A stretch of 39,807 nt of DNA from CAYFJO01 sp964343305 (GCA_964343305.1 CAYFJO010000050.1:1-39807), one strand, 5' to 3'; shown: positions 8,001 to 17,841, counted from the first letter of the stretch. The notes: generated from the letters alone by a model not told the origin. Numbers and translations: made by a program.

Positions 8001-11000
8001 TATTGTCGGTGACCGTGATCTCGCCAGTTGCCGCATTGATGCCAAAGACGTTGTCCGTGTTTCCTGTCGTGATCTGCCAGTTTTGCAAACTTCCCACCGT
8101 GTCGGCGTCCGTTGCGGCGACCGTGCCAACACTGGTGCCGTTGGTCGCGCTCTCGGCGACACCGAAACTTTGGCTGGCGGTGATCACCGGCGCGTTGTCA
8201 TTGACGTCGGTGATGTTGATCGTCACGGTTTCGGCGGCGGACGTGTTGACGCCGTCACCCACGGTTAATGTCAGCACGTAGCTGGTCGTTGTTTCAAAGT
8301 CGAGGTTGGTGTTGTCAACAATCGTGATCTCGCCAGTTGCCGCATTGATGCCAAAGATGTTGTCCGTGTTTCCGGCAGTGATCTGCCAGTTTTGCAGACT
8401 GCCGACCGTGTCTACATCGGTGGCGGCAATCGACCCGACGCTGGTGCCGTTGGTCGCGCTCTCGGCAACACCGAAACTTTGGCTAGCGGTGATCACCGGC
8501 GCGTTGTCATTGACGTCGGTGATGTTGATCGTCACCGTTTCGGCGGCGGATGTGTTGACGCCGTCTTCGACTGTTAGCGTTAGCACGTAGCTGGTCGCCG
8601 TTTCGTAATCGAGATTCGTGTTGTCGGCGATCGTGATCTCGCCAGTTGCTGCGTTGATGGCAAAGATGTTGTCGGTGTTTCCGGCGGTGATCTGCCAGTT
8701 TTGCAGACTGCCAACGGTATCCACATCGGTGGCGGCAATCGACCCGACGCTGGTGCCGTTGGTCGCACTCTCGGCGATGGCAAAACTTTGGCTGGCGGTG
8801 ATCACCGGCGCGTTGTCGTTGACGTCGGTGATGTTGATCGTCACCGTTTCAGCCGCCGAGGTGTTAACGCCGTCTTCGACTGTCAGCGTCAGCACGTAGC
8901 TGGTTGTCGTTTCAAAATCGAGATTCGAATTGTCCCCGATCGTGATCGTTCCGGACGACCCATTGATGGCAAAGATGTTGTCGGTGTTGCCCGCAGTAAT
9001 CTGCCAATTTGTCAGTGACCCCACGGTATCGACGTCCGCCGCCGCCGCCGTTCCCACCGCAGTTCCGTTGGTCGCACTTTCAAGGACGGCAAAGCTTTGA
9101 CCATTCGTAATGACCGGCGCATTATCATTTTCGTCGGTGACACTGATCGTGAACACGCGCGTCGTGGATGAGCTATCCGTGCTGTTCGCGCGGACGGTAA
9201 TGTTGTGACTGGTCGCCGTCTCGTAATCAATCGCGCCTGCGACCGTAACTATGCCTGAGTTTGTGCCGATCGTGAACCGTCCGCCAGCCGTATCGTCCAG
9301 CGCATAAGTTACCGTGTCGCCGCCATCCGGGTCCGTGGCAAAGGCAGTGATTCCAACCGTCGTGCCAATCGTGGCATTCTCGGCGACGGTGTCTGCGGCA
9401 GGATTGATATCGCTGATCGCCCCGACACCCGCCTCGTTGACGTTCAGAATGTTGATCGTCACTGTTTCGGCGGCCGACGTGTTGACGCCATCCTCGACTG
9501 TGAGCGTCAAAACGTAGCTGGTCGTTGTTTCATAATCGAGATTCGTATTGTCGGCGATGGTGATCTCGCCCGTCGACGCGTTGATGCCGAAAATGTTGTC
9601 CGCGTTTCCGGTGGTGATTTGCCAATTCTGCAAACTGCCAACCGTGTCCACGTCGGTGGCGAGTACCGTGCCGACGGCGGTGCCGTTCGTTGCGTTCTCG
9701 GCGACGCTGAAACTTTGCGCGGTGGTGATGACCGGCGCGTTGTCGTTGACGTCGGTGATGTTGATCGTGACCGTTTCGGCGGCGGATGTGTTGACGCCGT
9801 CTTCGACGGTCAGTGTCAGGACGTAGCTGGTGGTCCATTCATAGTCGAGGTTCGTGTTGTCGGCGATCGTGATGGCGCCGGACAAAGCGTTGATGGTGAA
9901 AACATTGTCGGTGTTGCCCGCAGTGATTTGCCAATTCTGCAATGTTCCAACAGTGTCAGCGTCGGTGGCAAGTGCAGTGCCGACGGCGGTGCCGTTGATT
10001 GCGTTTTCGATGATGTTGAAACTTTGGCTTGCGGTGATGACCGGCGCGTTGTCATTCACGTCGTTGATGTTGATTGTCACCGTTTCGGCCGCCGAGGTGT
10101 TAGTGCCGTCTTCGACCGTGAGAGTCAGGACGTAGCTGGTGGTCGATTCGTAGTCAAGATTCGTATCGTCGACGACGGTGATCGCGCCGGTCGCGGCGCT
10201 GATGCCGAAGATGTTGTCGGTGTTGCCCGCCGTGATCTGCCAGTTTTGTAAACTGCCGACGGTGTCCGCGTCGGTGGCGAGGACGGTGCCGACCGCCTGG
10301 CCGATCGTGGCGTTTTCGTCGACGGCGAACGTTTGCGCGGGCGTGATCACCGGGACGTTGTCGTTCGTGTCGGTGACCGTGATGGCGATCGTTTGCGCGG
10401 TCAAGCCGCCGACTCCGTCGCTGGCTGTGACCTCGATATCGTAGACATTGTTTGCGCCAACGTCGGCGGGGCTTTCGAAGTCGGGAGCGGCGTCAAACGT
10501 GAGTACGCCGCCGCTGGTAATCGAGAACTGGGCGATGTCCACACCGCCGGTCAGCGAGAACGTGGGGACCTCGCCATCTTCATCGGTTGCGGTGACGGTC
10601 ATTACCGTGGTCGTGTTTTCGGCGACGTTGGCCGTGCCGGGCGAAGTGAAAACCGGGGCTTCGTTGGCGTCGGTCACGGTGACCGCGATCGTTTGCAGGT
10701 CGCTACCGCCATTGCCGTCGGTCACGGTCACTTCGACGTCGTACACGTTGTTCGCGCCAGAGTCGGCCGGGCTTTCGAAGTCGGGCGCGGTGTTGAAAGT
10801 CAGGTTGCCGCTGCCGTCGATGCTGAATAAGGCCATGTCCGCGCCGCCCGTGATGCTGTACGTGAGCGTGTCGGCCGGGACGTCGGAGTCGGTCGCGGTG
10901 ACGGTCGTAACGGCGGTCGTGTTTTCGACGACGTTGATCGCAGCCGCTGCTCCCCCGCCGTTAGAAGTGGTCACCGGGTGGGCGTTCGCTTCGAGGCTGA

Positions 11001-14000
11001 GCGAAAACTCCGACGTGTCGCCGTACGTACCGCCGTTGTCGACCGTGGCCGTGGCACTGATGAACTGGTTGTGTGTGACGTTGGCCGCGAAAGTCGAGTT
11101 GATCGTGCCGACGCCCGAGCCAGCCGTGATGACCGTGGCCGCACCGAGGTACGTCTGGCCTTCGCCATAGCCTGTGCCGTCGGCCGTAGAACTGACGAAA
11201 AACTCGACGCGGAACTGTTTCGATGCGGAACTGGTGAGCGTGCCGGTGATCGTAATCGTCGTGCCTTCGTCGGTCACCGCAGAGGTCAGCACCGGGAAGT
11301 TTTGCAAGTTATTGACACCCGTGTCGCTGTCGTCGGCATCGTTCAGCGTCACGCCGCTGGGCGCAAGGTCGATGCCCATGCCGGTGTTCGAGTGAATCGA
11401 GTTTTGCAGGATGCTGTTGCCCGTCCCGCTGCGGAGCGAGACGCCGTCGTTCGTATTGTACGCGATCAAGTTGCCGGCGCCGGCCGCAGTTCCGCCGATC
11501 GTATTGTCAAACGCGTTGGTGTCGATTTGAATTCCGTCGCTTGCATTGCCCAGCGACGCGCCTGTCGCATTGGCTCCGATGTAGTTGCCTTGGATGGTCG
11601 TGCCGGTGACGCCCGAGCCGCTCAGGATGATCCCCGCGACCGAGTTCCCTGAGATAACATTGCGTTGGCCTGACGCGCTGCCGCCGATGGTGTTATTGAC
11701 CGCGTTGTTTTGAATCTGAATGCCGCCTGTTGTGTTGCCAATCGCGCCGGTGCCCGCGGCGTTGGTGCCGATGTAGTTGCCGATGATGACGTTGCCAGAT
11801 GCCGTGCCCTGGATGTTGATGCCGTTGGAGTCGTTGCCCGAGATGACGTTACGATCCGCCGCGGTTGCGCCGCCGATGGTGTTGTTGGTCGAGCCGCTGG
11901 AGATGATGATGCCGTGGCGCGTGTTGCCCAGGTCCGACGTGCCGGCGGCGTTGGTGCCGATGTGGTTGCCGACGATGACGCTGTTGTCGGCACCGGCTTC
12001 GAGGTAGATGCCATCGAAGAACTGGTTGATCGCGAGGCCGCGAATCGTGCTAGCCGCGTTGATGTCCAGACCTCGTGTGGCGGCGCCCGCCAGCGAACCA
12101 TCGAGCACGGTCACCGGTGTGCTCGCAAAATCGGGCTCGGTCGTGCCGTCGATCGTGACCGAGTCGATGATCATCGGCAGTGTCGAGGTCGGTTGAATCG
12201 TGTGCGGCCCCGCGCCGGCGATGTTGAATCGAATCTGGTCGTTGTTGCCACCGATGTTGGTTGTGTTGTTCGTGGCAGTGATCGCTTCGCGAAGTGATAT
12301 GAATCCATCCGCGCCGCGATCGCCCAGCAACGATGCGATGGACGTTGTATCGCCGTCGGATGTGTCGCTTGTCGTGTCGACGACGAGGACGCCCGCGCCG
12401 AGGAATTGTGGGCCGAACTCGGACGAGCCGCTGAAACTGGTGAATGTCGCGTTGGATCGCGTGGCAGTCGTGGTGACGTTCAACACATTGCTGGGTGTGA
12501 CACTTGTCAACGTGGTGCTAAACATTTCGTAACCCGGCGCACCGGTTGCCGTGATGTTGGCGAACCCGATCAACGACTGGCCTTCGCCAAAACCGCTGCC
12601 ATTGAGACCGCCTGCGTTGTCAAAAAACTCGATGCGATATTGGCCGGCGATCAGATCGACGGAAAAGTCGATGTCGAGATTCGCGCCGTTCTGCACAACG
12701 TTGGTCAGTGCTGGAAAGTTGAGCAATCCGTTGGCGCCGTTGTCGACATCGTCAGAATCGTTGTACGTTGCACCGTCGTTACCCAAATCGATGCCAAGTT
12801 GAGTGTTTGCCGAAATTTGGTTGCCAATGAGCGTGTTGGCGGTACTCGAACTGATGACAGAGACGCCGCTGAGCGTGCTGTTGCGGATCACGTTGCCTTC
12901 ACCCGCACCAGTTCCGCCGATCAGAGTACCGGCAACATTCGTCGATAGCTCGATGCCGTATCGTCCGTTGCCCGCTGCCGTGCTGCCGTCCGAGAGAACG
13001 CCAATCAGGTTGCCTTGGATAACGTTCTTATTCGTGCCGGTGTCGCGGAGAAAGATCCCAGAAAACGTATTCCCGGCAATCACGTTGGCTTCGTTTAGTC
13101 CCGCACCACCAATCATATTGCCCGAGGCCGCGAAGGCGATGGCGATGCCGTGTTCGGTATTACCGACAGCATTGCCTTGGGCATCCAGGCCGATCCAGTT
13201 GCCCTGAATCGTGTTGTTGTCGCCAAAGCCAGTCTGGCCGTCAATTTCCAGTCCCTCATCCGCAGAGCCGTGTAGGGCGAAACCGCGGATCGTACTGTTG
13301 CTCGTTTGCAGCACGAGATTCGCTGTTGCACCGGCGGCACTCGAACCATCGATCTCGATGACGGGGCGTCCTGTTCCAGAGTCGTATCCAGGCTGAGTGG
13401 CGGCATCGAGAATAACCGGGTCCGTGAACGCTCCCAGAAAGGATCCCGGCGTGATGATCCAATACTCATCGCCGCTTCCTGGTGCGCCAGGCGTGGGATC
13501 AGTATAGCTAGCGTCGCCCATGCCAATGTTAAAGTGAATCTCGTCGGGTGTGCTGGCGTCAACGTTCGCCGTATTGTTGGTGGCTGCGATCGCTTCCCGA
13601 AGCGAAATCCCGTCGCCGCCGTTGTCTGCAATAAGTGCTGTGATTGACGAAGTATCGCCGTTAATCACGTCACTCGTCGTGTCGACGGTCAGTGTGTTGG
13701 TAACGACGGCAGCGATGGGCTTCAAGGATACCGCGGCAATTTCCCATTCGACGGACGAACTGAGATTCCACGTCATCGGAACGCTCGCGGCTCCGATCTC
13801 GATGCTTCCCGCTCCACCGATGGTGCTGCCGCCGCTGCCCGTGGCGTCGATCCACTGGGTGAGCTGGTTGGTGCCGGTGCCGATCGTTGTCGGAGTGTCG
13901 TTAGCGATCAAGGTGTCAATGACAAGCTCGCCAGGTGCGCTGGTCACATTCAACGTCGGAGTCGTGCCGCTGCCGCCCGCTGATTGGAACGCGCCGGTTG

Positions 14001-17000
14001 GTGTCGTTTGATGAACGCCGTTGAAAGCTGCCGAACCGCCAACCGCTTGGACGCTGGACGAGAAGTTCGCCACGACATTCGCGGTGCCCACGTTCGGAGC
14101 AATCAGTTGCCAAAGTTCGACCGAGTGGTTGCCAAGTTGCCGGCCGAGGAAGGTCATCGCAACACCATCGTAAGTGACACCCGATACGGTTGCTCCGCCA
14201 TCCTCGATCGAAATGCCGACGATCATCACACGATCGCTGCCGGCTACGACCGTGTGCGACCAAGTCAAGCTGTTGCTGCCGCTAGTGCTGGTGTGATTGC
14301 TGCTGGTGCTGTTCGGAGTGATCGACGTGTAGGTCGCAACGACGTTCGCCGCAAACTCGGATGTGTTGCGCGATGAATCGGTCGCCGTCGCGGTGATGAA
14401 TTGTCCGCTCGCGACGCTGGCCGAAATCAGCTTGGTAAACGTCGCATTGCCGCTGGCATCGGTCGTCACGTTGGCAAAACCGAGATACGTTTCTCCTTCG
14501 CCATTTCCCGATGGATCGGCCGTCGAGTTTGCAAAGAATTCAACGCGAAACGTGGAACTCGCCGCACTGTTGAGCGAACCGCTGATCGCGACCAAGTTCG
14601 ATGCGTTTGTCAGAACGGCGGAAAGCACCGGGTAGTTCTGCAGGTTGTTCGGACCCGTATCTCCGTCGCCCACGTCGTTTGCCGCGACACCATTGCTGTC
14701 CAGATCGATGCCAAGACTGGAATTGCTGTGGATCGAGTTTGCAAGGATGGCATTGTTGGTTGTGGAAGAATCGACGGCCCGCACACCGTCGCCGCCGTTG
14801 AAAGCGATGAGGTTGCCTGCACCGGCCAAATTCCCCCCGATCGTGTTTCCCGTCGCGCCGCTTTCAATGGTCACACCGTCGGAGTTGTTCCCCCGATTCG
14901 CTGTTCCCGCGACGTCGGTACCGATGTAATTGCCCTCCACAACATTGCCGCTGGTGCCGCTGCCGGAAAGTTGCACACCGTCGTCGTCGTTGCCCGAGAT
15001 GACATTACGAGCGGCAGAAGTCGTGCCACCGACCGTGTTGTCCGACGCACCGTCGTGGATTTGCACGCCGTCGTCCGCGTTACCTAGATCGACGCCATTG
15101 ATGTCAAGGCCGATGATGTTGCCTTGTACTTTGTTGTTGGATGTGCTGGAACCATCGATTCGCACCCCATCGTCCAAGTTGCCGGAAATGACATTGCCGG
15201 CGCCTGCGGCGGTTCCACCCACTCGATTGTCCTGGGCGCCGCCTTGAATGAAGACGCCTTGGTTGTTGCCGACCGCGCCTGTGCCAGCCGCATTGGTGCC
15301 GATGTAATTGCCCCGAATATTGTTGCTCGTGGCACCAGCACCAGAAACATAAACGCCGCGCTGGTCGTTTCCAGAAATGACGTTGCGTTCGGCCACGGTC
15401 GTGCCACCGACGATGTTGCCCGACGTGGTGATCTCGATGCCTTCGTCGCCGTTGCCTTGGTCGGCGGTGCCGGTGTTGTTCAGTCCGATCCAGTTGCCGA
15501 CGATCGTGTTGTTGGCGCTTTCGATGTCGATGCCGTCGTCGGTGAACTGGTTGATGATCAAGCCGCGGATGGTGCTGCCCGCGCTGCCGCTGTCGAGGAA
15601 TAGTCCGTCGGTGAGCGTGCCGCCACCGTTGATTTCGATAACAGGAGTTCCGGCGACATAGTCTGGCTCGCTCGAACCGTCGATGATCACGGTGTCGGTG
15701 ATGTTGGGCAGGTCGGTTGCCAGATTAATCGTGTGTGGGCCGCTGCCGGAGATGTTGAACGTGATGGTCTGCATACCGCTGCTACTGTTCGAATCGATCA
15801 TGGCTGCCCGCAACGAACCAAGGCCCGAATCGTTCGTATTGGTGACGACCAACGTCGACGAATTGTAACGCTGTCCAAACACGCCGGCCGTGTCGGTGTG
15901 TCCCGATTGCGTGCCGTTGCCGCTCCAAACGATAAACAAATCACCCACGTCGTCGCTCGACACGGACGGCAGTCGTTGTCCGCTGGTGGTCGAAGTGCTG
16001 ACGTGCGTCTCGCTGCCGACCGCCGTTCCGTTTGCTTGGAACTCTTGGAAGTAGATGCCAAAACCACTACCGTCCTGTCCGGCGCTTTCCCACGTCACGT
16101 AATAGTTTCCGTCCGCGTCCATGGCGACAGCCGAGGTTTGCTGACTGTTGGTCGTGTAGGTGTTGACGCGCGTTTCGATGCCCGTGGCAAGTGCGGACGA
16201 ATTGTATCGCTGCGCATAAACGTCGAAGTTGCCGCCCTGGTCGCTTTCCCATGTGATGACAAAATCGCCATCCGAATCGCTGGCCACGCGCGAAAACCAT
16301 TGATCGCCGCCCGATGTTGTGTTGACTTGAAACTCGCCGGTCAGTGTCGCGCCGCCCGTTCCATATTGTCGAGCAAAAACGCCCCACGACGATCCCGCAT
16401 CTTGGCCGAAACTCGACCACGTGATGACAAAGTTGCCGTTGTCATCCATTGCGACCGTCGAGTTTTCCTGGAAACTGCTGGTGGTTGTGTTGACTTGGAA
16501 TTGCCCGCCGACTTTCGTGCCGGTCGAATCAAAACGCTGCGCGAACACGCCTGTTTGATTTGCATCGAGTCCCGTCCAGGTCACGACGAAATCGCCATCT
16601 GCATCCATCGCCACTGCCGGCCATTCTTGATCCCCGGATGTCGTCGTGTTGACGAGGATCTCGCCCGTCTGCGGCGTGGCCGCATTGTTGTACAGCCGCG
16701 CATAGATTCCCTCGCCGCTGCCATCTTGATTGCGGCTCGACCAGACGACGACAAAGTTGCCATTGTCGTCCATCGCCACGGAGGCGTCTTCTTGATCATT
16801 CGAAGTGGTCGTGTTGACTTGAAACTCACTGCCAACCGTCGCGCCCGACGAATCGTATCGCTGCGCGAACACCCCGTAACCGCTACCATCTTGCCCGTCG
16901 CTCGCCCAAACCACGACCGAGTCGCCGTCCGCGTCGCTGGCCACGGCCGAGAGAGCATCGAACGAAGTCGTCTGCGTGCCGGACGTTGTCGAGTTGACTC

Positions 17001-17841
17001 GAAATTCACCGCCAGCGGCCGAAGCGCTCAGAATGCCGTTCCAATTGGCTTGCACAAACTGGGTGAACGCGACGTGCGTGTCGATTGCACCCTGTTCGTA
17101 TTCCAAATCCCAGTCGCCGCCAAGTGCCGCATTGCCTGTGTCATCGATGCTGGCCGCCACATCGCATTCGCAAAGTGCGCCGAGCGATTCAATCAACTGT
17201 TGCCCATCGTCACTGCTCGCCAGATCACAGCCGTAAATCAACAGATCCGCGTCTGACGCCAGCGCCCCGCGCCACTTGACCAGATCGCCCGCATAGCCGC
17301 CGATGTTGTCCAGCGTCAGCCAAACGTTGCCCAGTTGCACGCCCGTCGACGAACCGTGCGAAACGACGTGAATCGCGTCGAGTGAATCGTATTTCAACAG
17401 CTCGTCGGTGATTTGCCGCAGCCCATCGCGATTACTGTCGATTGTGACGACATCAAACTGTCGCGTGTCGTCTTGTTGAGCCAACAAGTCGTCGACCAGT
17501 TGCTGATAACCCTCGGCCTGCGTGTCAACAAACACAAGCTCGTGCCGCAGCACCAGGTTGTGTTGGCTGGCCGATTCACTTTCATTCGACGCAGAAGGCG
17601 AAACATGCGGCGGCACCGCTGCAACACTTTCGAAGGTCGCATCGACCGGCTCATCAACCGCATCCGGCACAACTAGTGCCATTGGCGCGGCGCTGAGCAT
17701 GACACGATCTTCGAGCTGCGCAAGATCGAGTGCAGCGCGCGGAGCGGGGCGTTGCTCTCGGGAACGTAGCGTGTCACAGACTCGCTGAAGCGTCTCGTCA
17801 AGCTTCGCGCGCGAACTTAGCAACAGTTTTCTGAAAAGCAT
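5086..17841 (-). CDS. Giant surface protein A: LEPR-like motif, DUF4347, beta-helices, about 16 cadherin-like repeats, C-terminal membrane anchor
   Basis: 4251 residues from ATG 17841. In order: LEPR-like motif QLEDRVMLSAAP (42-53); DUF4347 (about 101-268) with HVVSHGS (H162) and LLIYGCDLA (C205); about eight 50-residue repeats with a GVFAQRYD-type core (281-664); beta-helix 1 (665-1075, repeated IGG..AGAGNVISGN); an Ig-like segment (1078-1170); a module containing DRVMIVGISI (1175-1378); beta-helices 2 and 3 (1382-1710, 1815-2185); 16 cadherin-like domains of about 103 residues (2290-3934) with Ca-type motifs DVNDNAPVI, LDYE and ATDxD; one tandem-95-like domain (3935-4028); a Pro/Glu/Asp/Ser-rich linker (4029-4072); then an anchor at about 4176-4213 (GYVLWTLRGGYLVASLL) and a short acidic tail. 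No ordinary hydrophobic signal peptide is present at the N-terminus. Expected role: very large, Ca-stabilised surface adhesin or matrix protein. It lies 157 bp after the HD-GYP gene in the same direction. Confidence 0.93.
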   Translation of the reverse strand: MLFRKLLLSSRAKLDETLQRVCDTLRSREQRPAPRAALDLAQLEDRVMLSAAPMALVVPDAVDEPVDATFESVAAVPPHVSPSASNESESASQHNLVLRHELVFVDTQAEGYQQLVDDLLAQQDDTRQFDVVTIDSNRDGLRQITDELLKYDSLDAIHVVSHGSSTGVQLGNVWLTLDNIGGYAGDLVKWRGALASDADLLIYGCDLASSDDGQQLIESLGALCECDVAASIDDTGNAALGGDWDLEYEQGAIDTHVAFTQFVQANWNGILSASAAGGEFRVNSTTSGTQTTSFDALSAVASDADGDSVVVWASDGQDGSGYGVFAQRYDSSGATVGSEFQVNTTTSNDQEDASVAMDDNGNFVVVWSSRNQDGSGEGIYARLYNNAATPQTGEILVNTTTSGDQEWPAVAMDADGDFVVTWTGLDANQTGVFAQRFDSTGTKVGGQFQVNTTTSSFQENSTVAMDDNGNFVITWSSFGQDAGSSWGVFARQYGTGGATLTGEFQVNTTSGGDQWFSRVASDSDGDFVITWESDQGGNFDVYAQRYNSSALATGIETRVNTYTTNSQQTSAVAMDADGNYYVTWESAGQDGSGFGIYFQEFQANGTAVGSETHVSTSTTSGQRLPSVSSDDVGDLFIVWSGNGTQSGHTDTAGVFGQRYNSSTLVVTNTNDSGLGSLRAAMIDSNSSSGMQTITFNISGSGPHTINLATDLPNITDTVIIDGSSEPDYVAGTPVIEINGGGTLTDGLFLDSGSAGSTIRGLIINQFTDDGIDIESANNTIVGNWIGLNNTGTADQGNGDEGIEITTSGNIVGGTTVAERNVISGNDQRGVYVSGAGATSNNIRGNYIGTNAAGTGAVGNNQGVFIQGGAQDNRVGGTAAGAGNVISGNLDDGVRIDGSSTSNNKVQGNIIGLDINGVDLGNADDGVQIHDGASDNTVGGTTSAARNVISGNDDDGVQLSGSGTSGNVVEGNYIGTDVAGTANRGNNSDGVTIESGATGNTIGGNLAGAGNLIAFNGGDGVRAVDSSTTNNAILANSIHSNSSLGIDLDSNGVAANDVGDGDTGPNNLQNYPVLSAVLTNASNLVAISGSLNSAASSTFRVEFFANSTADPSGNGEGETYLGFANVTTDASGNATFTKLISASVASGQFITATATDSSRNTSEFAANVVATYTSITPNSTSSNHTSTSGSNSLTWSHTVVAGSDRVMIVGISIEDGGATVSGVTYDGVAMTFLGRQLGNHSVELWQLIAPNVGTANVVANFSSSVQAVGGSAAFNGVHQTTPTGAFQSAGGSGTTPTLNVTSAPGELVIDTLIANDTPTTIGTGTNQLTQWIDATGSGGSTIGGAGSIEIGAASVPMTWNLSSSVEWEIAAVSLKPIAAVVTNTLTVDTTSDVINGDTSSITALIADNGGDGISLREAIAATNNTANVDASTPDEIHFNIGMGDASYTDPTPGAPGSGDEYWIITPGSFLGAFTDPVILDAATQPGYDSGTGRPVIEIDGSSAAGATANLVLQTSNSTIRGFALHGSADEGLEIDGQTGFGDNNTIQGNWIGLDAQGNAVGNTEHGIAIAFAASGNMIGGAGLNEANVIAGNTFSGIFLRDTGTNKNVIQGNLIGVLSDGSTAAGNGRYGIELSTNVAGTLIGGTGAGEGNVIRNSTLSGVSVISSSTANTLIGNQISANTQLGIDLGNDGATYNDSDDVDNGANGLLNFPALTNVVQNGANLDIDFSVDLIAGQYRIEFFDNAGGLNGSGFGEGQSLIGFANITATGAPGYEMFSTTLTSVTPSNVLNVTTTATRSNATFTSFSGSSEFGPQFLGAGVLVVDTTSDTSDGDTTSIASLLGDRGADGFISLREAITATNNTTNIGGNNDQIRFNIAGAGPHTIQPTSTLPMIIDSVTIDGTTEPDFASTPVTVLDGSLAGAATRGLDINAASTIRGLAINQFFDGIYLEAGADNSVIVGNHIGTNAAGTSDLGNTRHGIIISSGSTNNTIGGATAADRNVISGNDSNGINIQGTASGNVIIGNYIGTNAAGTGAIGNTTGGIQIQNNAVNNTIGGSASGQRNVISGNSVAGIILSGSGVTGTTIQGNYIGANATGASLGNASDGIQIDTNAFDNTIGGTAAGAGNLIAYNTNDGVSLRSGTGNSILQNSIHSNTGMGIDLAPSGVTLNDADDSDTGVNNLQNFPVLTSAVTDEGTTITITGTLTSSASKQFRVEFFVSSTADGTGYGEGQTYLGAATVITAGSGVGTINSTFAANVTHNQFISATATVDNGGTYGDTSEFSLSLEANAHPVTTSNGGGAAAAINVVENTTAVTTVTATDSDVPADTLTYSITGGADMALFSIDGSGNLTFNTAPDFESPADSGANNVYDVEVTVTDGNGGSDLQTIAVTVTDANEAPVFTSPGTANVAENTTTVMTVTATDEDGEVPTFSLTGGVDIAQFSITSGGVLTFDAAPDFESPADVGANNVYDIEVTASDGVGGLTAQTIAITVTDTNDNVPVITPAQTFAVDENATIGQAVGTVLATDADTVGSLQNWQITAGNTDNIFGISAATGAITVVDDTNLDYESTTSYVLTLTVEDGTNTSAAETVTININDVNDNAPVITASQSFNIIENAINGTAVGTALATDADTVGTLQNWQITAGNTDNVFTINALSGAITIADNTNLDYEWTTSYVLTLTVEDGVNTSAAETVTINITDVNDNAPVITTAQSFSVAENATNGTAVGTVLATDVDTVGSLQNWQITTGNADNIFGINASTGEITIADNTNLDYETTTSYVLTLTVEDGVNTSAAETVTINILNVNEAGVGAISDINPAADTVAENATIGTTVGITAFATDPDGGDTVTYALDDTAGGRFTIGTNSGIVTVAGAIDYETATSHNITVRANSTDSSSTTRVFTISVTDENDNAPVITNGQSFAVLESATNGTAVGTAAAADVDTVGSLTNWQITAGNTDNIFAINGSSGTITIGDNSNLDFETTTSYVLTLTVEDGVNTSAAETVTINITDVNDNAPVITASQSFAIAESATNGTSVGSIAATDVDTVGSLQNWQITAGNTDNIFAINAATGEITIADNTNLDYETATSYVLTLTVEDGVNTSAAETVTINITDVNDNAPVITASQSFGVAESATNGTSVGSIAATDVDTVGSLQNWQITAGNTDNIFGINAATGEITIVDNTNLDFETTTSYVLTLTVGDGVNTSAAETVTINITDVNDNAPVITASQSFGVAESATNGTSVGTVAATDADTVGSLQNWQITTGNTDNVFGINAATGEITVTDNTNLDFETTTNYVLTLTVDDGVNTPAAETVTINVTDVNDNAPVITASQSFGIAESAANGTSVGSVAATDVDTVGSLQNWQITAGNTDNILAINGATGEITIADNTNLDYETTTSYILTLTVDDGVNTSAAETVTINVTDVDEGGAGPISDVDPAIDAINENAANGTAVGITALATDPDLADTVTYTLANDAGGRFTIDNVSGVVTVNGAIDYETATSHNITVRADSTDGSFSTQSFAISVGDQNDNAPVITASQSFAIAESAANGTSLGNVLGTDVDTVGSLQNWNITSGNADNIFAINGVTGEVVIADNSNLDFETTTTYVLTLTVGDGVNTSSTEVVTINITDVNDNAPVINVGQNFGIAENAANGSSLGNVLATDVDTVGSLQNWAIAGGNMDNIFAINATTGELTIADNTNLDFESMTNYVLTLTVEDGVSTSAAETVAITITDVNDNPPVITPGLTFSVNESVASGTSVGTATATDADTVGGPLQSWTITGGNVDGIFAINGATGEITVVDNTNLDFDTTASYALSVTVSDGLNTSATTTVTVNITNTNESPTINPATFAVLENAANGTSVGTVTAIDPDAGDSQNFTIMGGNTGGAFTINGTTGEITVANSAALDFETTTTFNLAIQVTDGGALSDTATITINLTDVNEAPTVVDQSHSASGSSDLVVAAPGVLAGSTDPEGNALNAVLVAGPSSGSVVLNADGSFVYTPTIGFSGTVTFTFIANDGANNSNVGTVTIDVAAAVLPPTPPGEPPTDPPTEPAEEAEDSTEPEDPASDDSSDDSSTPSTGGPAGAAGQGIREGSESDTESREMLAAPEAKPLEDISRASGSELLSFNARASIIVSQVTDEVARSLPSLASTIVDTSIFESKILWDRLDLLREEIVSDSLFQTAAIGTATVVSATLSVGYVLWTLRGGYLVASLLSTLPAWKMVDPLPVLETMDAGKFDPTEPPEEDESTVNNMMPVA
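6040..10974 (-). repeat. Tandem array of 16 cadherin-type repeats (about 309 bp each)
   Basis: Within giant protein A the DNA repeats with a period of about 309 bp. The same motif (around TTTTGCAGACTGCC) recurs near 7773, 8082, 8391, 8700 and 9009. Units between about 7560 and 9100 are nearly identical at DNA level, pointing to recent duplication or gene conversion. Two divergent units (encoding AGGRFTI) lie exactly six units apart, near 7418 and 9272, showing a higher-order duplication. Confidence 0.9.

Noticed and set aside
7243..8268. Long open frame on the plus strand inside the cadherin region
   Set aside because: It is antisense to the repeat array and repeats with the same 309-bp period; it is open only because of the codon use of the real gene. 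Other plus-strand frames within 5100-17800 are of the same kind.
6040..10974. CRISPR-like direct repeats
   Set aside because: Period is about 309 bp with no unique spacers; the repeats encode protein domains.
15733..17256. 507-codon plus-strand frame antisense to the start of giant protein A
   Set aside because: Arg/Asp/Val-rich shadow of the GVFAQRYD repeats, with no domain or start context.
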